NCBI GenBank assembly: GCA_000432515.1
Contig: HF995997.1
Coordinates: 15,153-58,551 of the forward strand
From: Bacteroides sp. CAG:545
Lineage (GTDB): Bacteria; Bacteroidota; Bacteroidia; Bacteroidales; UBA932
Direction: 5' to 3'
DNA length: 43,399 nt
Shown: positions 26,193-31,978 of the stretch, piece after piece
Numbering within the stretch: the first letter of the stretch is position 1
Layout of the letters: every line of letters starts with the position of its first letter
Translations under genes and position numbers: made by a program
Notes under the pieces: model-generated
The model's database searches: none
What the model was told of the DNA's origin: nothing
The model's input: only the letters and a program-made list of their open reading frames with translations

Positions 26193-26963
26193 TCAATTGG
26201 GAAAATACTCATATAGGAACAATGGAAATGCACTCAATACGCTTACGCTTTCTTTAGGCAACACGTACTTCTGCAACTGGGCTCTGAATATTGCCTTCTG
26301 AGAAACAACATCCTTGTTTTTCGGGTTGGTTAAGATTCCGGTGCACAAAAAATTGGCCTTGACAACATTATGCGTCTTTATGTAGTCCCAATTCTCTGTG
26401 CGTGAACGGATTTCATTTTCCGTTGCATCTCGCCTGGTATTCAATGTAAGGAAATCCAGGCTTTTGTAATCGGAGAAACCGTCAGCCATATTCTTGAACG
26501 AACTATCCCTGCACTGTTGTCTGCTCACGGTATAGGTATAGAACATTGAATCTGGAAGATGCTTCGTGTATCTGATAGCCTCCACCATCGGATAGTTTAT
26601 ATATAACTTCCCGTTTTCTGTCTCATTGTCGAACATATCCAGCATCTCCGAAATCTGCAAGTTCATCTCTTCCAACAAGATGTTCCTATTGTGGAAGTCA
26701 TAGTCGAATACCAGATAAATCTCCGAGAAATCAGAACTTTTAGCATCTCCGGAAAATGGGGAATCAGTTCGTCCGTCATATTTTTCGCGAAGCACGGAAA
26801 CGATATCTCCCGAATCATCCAAATTCTTCAATCTCTGATAGAGTTCATATATATTATTTCCGAAAGAGCACACAATATGCTGACTGTCCTTGAAGAACAG
26901 TTTTTCAATCGCCCGGAAAAGTTCAGGCTCTCGTTTTTCGCCTTCAAAAACAAACAATATCAT
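26193..26963 (-). CDS. TOPRIM-like (RloB-type) partner of an AAA ATPase, putative defence effector
   Basis: This 256-aa protein begins ILFVFEGEKREPELF, an acidic motif as in RloB/OLD-type TOPRIM folds (E7, E9). It has a second acidic motif, LVFDYDFHN (D87, D89), after a strand, giving the E...DxD pattern of TOPRIM nucleases. The C-terminal half is unrecognised. It overlaps the upstream ATPase gene by four bases (ATGA), so the two are translated together. ATPase/TOPRIM pairs such as OLD, PARIS (AriA/AriB) and RloA/RloB act against phages or in restriction-linked immunity. The family-level match is inferred from motifs only. Its A+T-rich codon use differs from the neighbouring tldDE genes. Confidence 0.6.
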   Translation of the reverse strand: MILFVFEGEKREPELFRAIEKLFFKDSQHIVCSFGNNIYELYQRLKNLDDSGDIVSVLREKYDGRTDSPFSGDAKSSDFSEIYLVFDYDFHNRNILLEEMNLQISEMLDMFDNETENGKLYINYPMVEAIRYTKHLPDSMFYTYTVSRQQCRDSSFKNMADGFSDYKSLDFLTLNTRRDATENEIRSRTENWDYIKTHNVVKANFLCTGILTNPKNKDVVSQKAIFRAQLQKYVLPKESVSVLSAFPLFLYEYFPN

Positions 26964-28060
26964 ACCTTGAATGCGTCTCCTCTGAACAATTTTTCTATAT
27001 TATGCCCAAACCGAAGTTCTTTCTCCGTACAGTCGCACAAAGCCTTGAGCTTATTGTCATATACAATGAAATTACAGTCAGGACGAAGCAAATCATTAGT
27101 CATCAAGTATGTGTTGTGTGAAGACGTGAACACTTGACAATCCAATCCGAACAGAAGTTTGCAGACCTCGAATGATAGTTTGAAATGATAAAACGCATCA
27201 AACTCATCAATGAACACAAACGCTGCATCTTTCATTCTCTTTATCCAGTAGAACAACAATTCCAAAGCATGTGTTCCCGTGGAAGAAATCGGATCAAACG
27301 GAATTCTCTTTCCGCCGACAATACAGAACAGATTTTTTTCTCCACTTGCAGGTTGTGCAAATTCGAAATTCTGTCCGCTGACCTCTTTAAGAAACCGCTC
27401 AAATTCGCGCACTAGTCCATTCTGAATGATGAATTCATCCAGAAGTGCACTCGTGTTCTCCAATCCGATGAACTCACGGGTTTCCAGACATCTGAACCAG
27501 AGCATCCCATTCACGAACTTGTTCAGTTGGAGAAGATAATTATCTCCGGCAAGCGGATAAGACGTGATAAGAAAATTTACAATGGAAATATTGTTCGCAT
27601 TGTCGGCAAGGTTGTGACGGACGGAGTCACCCATAGGAAACTCATCGTTGTAAAAAGATAGTTTGCCATCAGCTCTTCTGAAAACCGGATTGCCGTCAAC
27701 AGTCATATTCTCATACTTCAACACTCCCATAAAGTCCTTGCCATAGCAATATTCCACGACCTTCCCGTCAAAGATGAATGTGTATTCAAAATCGACAATC
27801 AGTTCCCGACTGCCTGCGTAGGTAAAATTATAATAGTAATCCGGCTTTTTCCACTTTTGGGAAAGGTGATTGACTATATCAAAAATTGCAAGGCTGAAAT
27901 TTGTCTTGCCCGAACCGTTCGGGCCATAGATGATACCGTTCTTGATAATACCATCCTTTATGGCAAACGCATTGAACGTATAGTTGCTGTGGCGGGTCAA
28001 ATCAATTTCTATCCTATCTTTGAATCCACGGAAATTTTTTACGGCAAACTTTGCAAGCAT
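26960..28060 (-). CDS. AAA/ABC-type ATPase (AAA_15/AAA_21), putative defence sensor
   Basis: This 366-aa protein has the N-terminal FAVKNFRGFKDRIEIDL of RecF/SMC-like ATPases and Walker A GPNGSGKT (46-53). An ABC-signature-like STGTHALELLFYW (260-272), Walker B FVFIDEFDAF (281-290) and a histidine switch SSHNT (313-317) follow. No membrane segment is present. It heads a two-gene operon with the TOPRIM-like protein. By analogy with PARIS and RloAB, it would sense an invader and control the partner nuclease. The module is bounded by the 63-bp repeats and has lower G+C than its flanks, consistent with horizontal gain. Confidence 0.82.
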   Translation of the reverse strand: MLAKFAVKNFRGFKDRIEIDLTRHSNYTFNAFAIKDGIIKNGIIYGPNGSGKTNFSLAIFDIVNHLSQKWKKPDYYYNFTYAGSRELIVDFEYTFIFDGKVVEYCYGKDFMGVLKYENMTVDGNPVFRRADGKLSFYNDEFPMGDSVRHNLADNANNISIVNFLITSYPLAGDNYLLQLNKFVNGMLWFRCLETREFIGLENTSALLDEFIIQNGLVREFERFLKEVSGQNFEFAQPASGEKNLFCIVGGKRIPFDPISSTGTHALELLFYWIKRMKDAAFVFIDEFDAFYHFKLSFEVCKLLFGLDCQVFTSSHNTYLMTNDLLRPDCNFIVYDNKLKALCDCTEKELRFGHNIEKLFRGDAFKV

Positions 28061-28085
28061 ATCATTTCAGTTTTAGTTTCCGTTG

Positions 28086-28129
28086 CAAATATAATGATTT
28101 TTCAGAATATCCGTAAAAAAATTACGGAT
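28086..28129 (-). promoter_or_regulatory. Promoter of the ATPase/TOPRIM operon with an embedded palindrome
   Basis: On the minus strand TATATTTG (plus 28086-28093) fits TAnnTTTG, and TTTA stands 20 nt upstream in place of TTTG. The -33 position falls in a perfect inverted repeat, ATCCGTAA/TTACGGAT (28109-28129). This has the same arms as the REP palindromes and could be an operator or a REP remnant. Confidence 0.5.
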
Positions 28130-28167
28130 AAAATCCAGCACTATTTCTCGCGCGCGGTACACAGACA

Positions 28168-28230
28168 AATGCATAAAACCATAAAGTGTGAAAATCTCGG
28201 TAGCGCGATTCATCCGTAAAACCCCGCCTT
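28168..28230 (+). repeat. 63-bp direct repeat, copy 2
   Basis: This is identical to 26015-26077, including the AATGCATAA that ends tldE in copy 1. Here it lies upstream of the ATPase gene and runs into the REP pair preceding the RAYT gene. Confidence 0.9.
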
Positions 28231-28291
28231 TTTACGGATGAATTGTCATTTTGACTTACTTGTCCGTAAAACACCCCCATTCTCCGGACAA
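28211..28291. repeat. REP palindrome pair 2, upstream of the RAYT gene
   Basis: The first palindrome (28211-28240) has perfect arms CATCCGTAAAA/TTTTACGGATG. The second (28260-28291) has arms TTGTCCG/CGGACAA. Compared with one another, the arms show paired changes (CA-TCCG/CGGA-TG against TG-TCCG/CGGA-CA), which keep the stem. The pair ends 66 bp before the RAYT start. Confidence 0.87.
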
Positions 28292-28357
28292 ATTACTTTA
28301 TATTCTACAAATTGGCATTATTTGTGGAGTGTGTAGAGCGTTAAATAAACTGTTCCT

Positions 28358-29260
28358 ATGAATGTTAAGACATATTCAGAAAAAGAGAGACGCTGCAATG
28401 CGAGTTTTCTATCAGCTGGCCCATATTGGCACGCATATACTTCTGGAAAAGAAACGCCGTTGCTATTCTCTTGTACTCAAGACTTTGCATTTGCCATGAA
28501 TGTCGTGGCCCAAGCATCAAACGAGTTCAAAGGTGTAACAATCCTCGCCTTTGAAATATTGAACAATCATTTTCATTTCGTGTTGTCCGCAGAAGAATCG
28601 GAAATATTGGAATTCTGGAACTATTGCCGCAGGCGAATAGGGCGGTTCTTTCCATCTGCAAAAGGCATTGACTTGTCACTGAGGCAGATAGAAGTCCTCT
28701 CGTCATTGCGCAACTGTATCATTTACACAAATCGGAACGGATATGTTGCTGATCCTTCTTATACACCATTCAGTTACCCTTGGGGAACGGGAAGATGCTA
28801 TTTTCTTGATGCTCCAAGTGGAGTCAAGTTCTCTGAAATGAAGTTTGATGATAGAAGACGAATCCTTCGAAGCCGTTTCCCCGGATTGCCGAATGACTGG
28901 GTGATTGTCAATGACTATGTTTCTCCATTTTCGTATTGCGCAGTCAAGTTTGGCATGGCTATGTTCCGAGATGCGCATCACTATTTTGCGATGCTCAGCA
29001 AGGGGGTAGAGTCATACTCTGAGTTTGCTGCTGAACTGGATGATGGCGAGTTTCTTACGGATGCTGAACTGTTTACGCAGATAATGAAGTGTCTGAAGCA
29101 GAGTTATGGCGTGACTGCTCTACATGACTTGACACGTCCACAGAAACTTGACCTTGCCAAGAAGTTGCACTTTGATTTCCGTTCTTCCAATGGTCAAATC
29201 CGCCGTGTACTGGCTCTGTCTCAATATGATGTGGATGCCCTGTTCCCACTTTCGTCCTAG
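28358..29260 (+). CDS. REP-associated tyrosine transposase (RAYT, Y1/TnpA_REP family)
   Basis: This 300-aa single-strand HUH endonuclease of the IS200-like Y1 family has its metal-binding motif H-F-H at residues 71-73 (NNHFHFVLS). Its catalytic tyrosine is probably Y123 in CIIYTNRNGYV, followed by SYPWGTGRCYF, the equivalent of the YPWSS segment of RAYTs. The C-terminal extension (about 150-300) is typical of chromosomal RAYTs and not of mobile IS200. RAYTs cut and rejoin REP palindromes, and palindrome pairs lie on both sides of this gene. It has its own TAG stop and no partner gene. It appears intact. Confidence 0.85.
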   Translation: MNVKTYSEKERRCNASFLSAGPYWHAYTSGKETPLLFSCTQDFAFAMNVVAQASNEFKGVTILAFEILNNHFHFVLSAEESEILEFWNYCRRRIGRFFPSAKGIDLSLRQIEVLSSLRNCIIYTNRNGYVADPSYTPFSYPWGTGRCYFLDAPSGVKFSEMKFDDRRRILRSRFPGLPNDWVIVNDYVSPFSYCAVKFGMAMFRDAHHYFAMLSKGVESYSEFAAELDDGEFLTDAELFTQIMKCLKQSYGVTALHDLTRPQKLDLAKKLHFDFRSSNGQIRRVLALSQYDVDALFPLSS

Positions 29261-29342
29261 CATGTTTTTGACAACGAACCGCCAACTTGTCTGTAAATTA
29301 CTCCATTTTTCTGGGCGGAAGTTTTCTGGGCGGAGTTTGTAA

Positions 29343-29577
29343 TTCCTGATTTTGGTTGCTTTGTGAGATAGCTGGCATCTGGAAAATTCAGGTAGCGGGT
29401 GTCTGGGAAATCCGAACTGCGTCGGTCAGTAAACCTCAAGCCACGTTTGTCCGTAAGACCACAGTCCGCATCTGTCCGGGAGACCCTACCCCGCGTTTGT
29501 CCGTAAAATCCTGCCTTTTTACGGATGAATTGGTCATTCTACAACTTGTCCGTAAAACACCCCCTTTCTCCGGACAA
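29343..29577. repeat. REP block 3 with 24-bp repeats, first copy of a long direct repeat
   Basis: Starting at TTCCTGATTTTGG this block holds two 24-bp units (29375-29422), a CAGTAAAC linker and an incomplete palindrome (TTTGTCCGTAAG...CTGTCCGGG). REP palindromes follow at 29499-29526 and 29546-29577. The block is repeated with expansion at 29850-30135. Small reading frames across it are by-products of the 24-bp period. Confidence 0.75.
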
Positions 29578-29749
29578 AATCGAGTTGCTGGTGTTTTGGT
29601 TGCCTTAGGGATTTGCAGAGAGAAGTCGCCATGGGGAGAGTTGGCAGGATGTCTTTCAGCAAAAGATCCGACCGGGTGTAGCTGTGGTTGGTTCACCACG
29701 TCCCGTCTCGGAAGGACTCTGGGCGGACCAGGCCCTCCCGCTTCGCGGG

Positions 29750-29821
29750 TCCCTCCCTCTAGTGCCGAGGGCGGTAAGTCCGCCCTCCCTCCCTCTAGTA
29801 CCGAGGGCGGTAAGTCCGCCC
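29750..29821. repeat. Two tandem 36-bp GC-rich hairpin units
   Basis: Two copies (29750-29785 and 29786-29821) differ at one base. Each carries the perfect hairpin GGGCGG-TAAGT-CCGCCC. A further hairpin, CCCG-CTTCG-CGGG (29737-29749), stands just before them. The 29261-30084 gap holds only these repeats and the two REP blocks; I see no gene. Confidence 0.85.
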
Positions 29822-29849
29822 CGAGCCATCTGAGACGGTAACTCTGTCG

Positions 29850-30135
29850 TTCCTGATTTTGGTCGCTTTGTGAGGTAGCTAGCATCTGAAAAATTCAGGT
29901 AGCGGGTGTCTGGGAAATTCAGGTGGAGGGCGTCTTGGAAATCCAAGTGGCATGTGTCTGGAAAATCCGAACTGCGTCGGTCAGTAAACTTTAAGCCAAG
30001 TTTGTCCGTAAGACCACAGTCCACATCTGTCCGGGAGACCCTACCCCGCGTTCGTCCGTAAAACCCCGCTTTCTTCCGGATAAGTTATTGAATTTGAATA
30101 ACTTGTCCGTGAAATCCTGCCTTTTCACGGACAAG
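29850..30135. repeat. REP block 4, second and expanded copy
   Basis: This has the same order as 29343-29577, but with four 24-bp units (29882-29977) instead of two. It ends with palindromes at 30054-30081 and 30102-30135, separated by the AAGTTATT/AATAACTT hairpin. The last palindrome has a perfect 13-bp stem, CTTGTCCGTGAAA/TTTCACGGACAAG, and runs into the ORF6N gene. Confidence 0.8.
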
Positions 30136-30477
30136 TATTCCATTGTTTCTAAGCGGCTGAATACAGAAGCGGTTTTCACCATAAAACTGCCCTCGTCCTT
30201 CGTTTAAAGTCACAATTTGTGACCTTAAACATTCTTCCCTTGTCAATTGAAACCGAAAATCATCTGGAAAGCGTTCAATATTGCGTTTAACAGCCTGATT
30301 GAGAACTTTAGCTTCTACACCATATAGCGATGCCAAGTCTTTATCAAGCATAACCTGCTGTCCTCTAATTACTTTTATTAGCGGTTCGATATTATCCACG
30401 GCAACCAACCGGTCACAATTTGTGACCACTTCGCAGTTCTCAGTCTTTTCTGTTATTTCTGCCATATTTATGTTCAT
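30085..30477 (-). pseudogene. ORF6N-domain DNA-binding protein, 3' end replaced by a REP palindrome
   Basis: I start at ATG 30477 (130 codons) in preference to the upstream TTG. Residues about 30-100 form an ORF6N (KilA-N-related) domain: IRGQQVMLDKDLASLYGV, KRNIERFPDDFRFQLT, ECLRSQIVTLN. Family members are usually 180-300 aa and continue with an LPYAFTEQG-like stretch. Here that part is degenerate (RFCIQPLRNNGI), and the last 17 or so residues are read from the REP palindrome at 30102-30135. I conclude that REP insertion or expansion truncated it. It may still bind DNA. Confidence 0.7.
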
Positions 30478-30584
30478 TTTTGAGATTACAAATTGTGACC
30501 TCAAACGTGTTGTTATTTATTGTTGCATGCAGCTGTGGTTGTACTTTTAGTAATCGCTTAACTCGTTGCTATGAGAGGTGTCCG

Positions 30585-31388
30585 TCAATCTCGGCACTGC
30601 AGCATCGACTCCGGTGCAATCTCGAGTATCTTGCACAACTTCGCCGCCATCTTCAATGTGGGCATAGCCCGTCCGGTAACATAGGCATTGATTCGGGATG
30701 GGGAAACCGACATTTTTTCTGCCAATGCCTTCTGGGACATATTATTGCGGATAAGCCCGTCCTTTATCAGTGACTTGACAGATCTCAGGTTTTTATGTTC
30801 GTCCAGTCCGTCATCAGTCTGGACACTGCTCTGGTTTTTATAATCATCTCTCACATTCCCGTCGCGGAGTATTCCGTAATTCCGGTACGAGTCGTAGCCG
30901 TCCACAATAGTTCTGGTATGACTGTGGTAATTCTCTTCGCGTGACTCTGCCAAATATCCGGAACACGGTTTGCCGTAGGAATCATTGTCAGTGCCTATAG
31001 CAAGCAGTTCATTTCCGATTTTGCGGATCTCATTGACAATCATTAACTCACGCGACTCTGACGGACGCTTCATTCCGCTGGAATATGCGGCCAAAAGACT
31101 TTGCTGTATTCCGAGTCTTCTTGCTACTGCGGACATGTTCAATTCCGGATGCGAAAGCAGAATCCTGGATATGCCTTCCGGTTCAGGATTGTCATATTCG
31201 AAGCTTTCGTTTGAGATGTCCTCGTTGAGCGAATACCAATGTACGCCGTCATCCTCGATTACATAATCGTCTCTGTTTTCCGCATTCAACAGATTACGAT
31301 AGTAAAGGAGTGACTGCCACAATGTCTTCCCGTCATCGAACTGAGCATATATTCTGTTTCCTTCGAACCAAATCTTCTTGATCCGCAT
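30585..31388 (-). CDS. DUF2442 domain fused to two helix-turn-helix domains
   Basis: In this 267-aa protein, residues 1-85 are a DUF2442 domain (IWFEGNRIYAQFDDGKTLWQ, GVHWYSLNEDIS). Residues about 90-145 carry a first helix-turn-helix (MSAVARRLGIQQSLLAAYSSG, SRELMIVNEIRKIGNELLAI). Residues about 205-262 carry an XRE-type HTH (MSQKALAEKMSVSPSRINAYV). DUF2442 proteins are often the antitoxin-like partner of DUF4160 proteins, and no DUF4160 gene is present here. The middle region (145-200) is polar and probably unstructured. It is likely a transcription regulator, perhaps autoregulated. The start is a clear ATG. Confidence 0.75.
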   Translation of the reverse strand: MRIKKIWFEGNRIYAQFDDGKTLWQSLLYYRNLLNAENRDDYVIEDDGVHWYSLNEDISNESFEYDNPEPEGISRILLSHPELNMSAVARRLGIQQSLLAAYSSGMKRPSESRELMIVNEIRKIGNELLAIGTDNDSYGKPCSGYLAESREENYHSHTRTIVDGYDSYRNYGILRDGNVRDDYKNQSSVQTDDGLDEHKNLRSVKSLIKDGLIRNNMSQKALAEKMSVSPSRINAYVTGRAMPTLKMAAKLCKILEIAPESMLQCRD

Positions 31389-31569
31389 AGCTGCCTCCCT
31401 TTTTTTTCCTTACAAAGTTAGGATATATTTCCATATCTATAATACAAAATTTAGAAATTTTCGCAGCAAACAGATTTTCCGGCCGAAAAAACTTTCCAAA
31501 ATTATCCGCGTTACAGGCCGTCCGGAGCACGATTTTGCAAATTTGATTGAAAATGAACCAAATATGAAC

Positions 31570-31602
31570 TTGACGGGGGGGGGGTAAAAAACTATAAATT
31601 TG
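31570..31602 (+). promoter_or_regulatory. Promoter with a 10-G tract in its spacer (candidate phase-variable switch)
   Basis: CTTGAC ends at 31574, ten G residues occupy 31575-31584, and TATAAATTTG follows (TAAATTTG 31595-31602 fits the -7 consensus). The TTGA to TAAATTTG spacing is 21 nt; read as sigma-70-like TTGACG and TATAAA, the spacing is 17 nt. Gain or loss of a G would change the spacing. The promoter points at the small ORF and the M64/fimbrillin lipoprotein genes. The rest of the gap 31389-31566 is A+T-rich with no gene. Confidence 0.65.
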
Positions 31603-31640
31603 CAACGTTTTTACAAGACGTTGCTGACGTTTTCGCTTAG

Positions 31641-31679
31641 ACACTTCCTTGCCGGACAGAAGAAACGGCAGGTAAGTGT
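31641..31679 (+). promoter_or_regulatory. Leader hairpin in the 5' untranslated region
   Basis: ACACTTCCTTGCC and GGCAGGTAAGTGT pair at 12 of 13 positions (one G-T) around a 13-nt loop, about 35 nt downstream of the -7 box. It may stabilise or attenuate the transcript; no riboswitch class is recognised. Confidence 0.45.
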
Positions 31680-31766
31680 CGTGTCGTGAACATTGGTAAG
31701 CCTCCCACGCCTATAGTATAGTATCCGCCAATTCCGGGAGACATTGGCGCATAAGATCATGTACTG

Positions 31767-31925
31767 ATGAACAAGACCAATGAAAGACAGGTATATCAAT
31801 GCCCCAAAATCAATGTCATCCCCATCAATCTCTCCAACTCCTTCGCAAGTGATGGAAGCAGTGGCCTGAATACAAGCATAAACGACTGGGGAACAGGCGA
31901 TCCTGTCGGCGGCGACGCCGAGTAG
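31767..31925 (+). CDS. Small ORF of 52 codons upstream of the M64 lipoprotein
   Basis: ATG at 31767 opens a 52-aa frame, MNKTNERQVYQCPKINVIPI..., ending TGDPVGGDAE and TAG at 31925. It has no signal peptide. It has a hydrophobic centre (INVIPINLSNSF) followed by a Gly/Ser/Asp-rich acidic tail with SINDWGTGD. Small peptides of this general shape often precede fimbrillin-type lipoprotein genes in Bacteroidales. It lies between the candidate phase-variable promoter and the M64 gene (53 bp away), so it is probably the first cistron. Its G+C and codon use match the next gene. Function is unknown. Confidence 0.6.
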   Translation: MNKTNERQVYQCPKINVIPINLSNSFASDGSSGLNTSINDWGTGDPVGGDAE

Positions 31926-31978
31926 CTTTAATCATCAAAACTTCAGAAACTTAAAAAACAACTAATAATATATCTGAT

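Noticed and set aside
26193..28060. Naming the pair PARIS or RloAB outright
   Set aside because: The ATPase fits, but the TOPRIM-like protein can only be matched by two short acidic motifs; a profile search is needed.
29436..30024. Overlapping minus-strand frames with repeats such as DFPDTRYLNF
   Set aside because: They consist of the 24-bp and 36-bp DNA repeats and REP palindromes, with no start context or stable domain, so they are not called as genes.
28168..30135. Possible CRISPR array
   Set aside because: The repeats are palindromes of irregular spacing without uniform spacers, and no cas gene is present.
31333..31644. A 103-residue minus-strand frame across the G tract
   Set aside because: It covers the promoter with the G10 run and the start of the DUF2442 gene, and it has no domain features.
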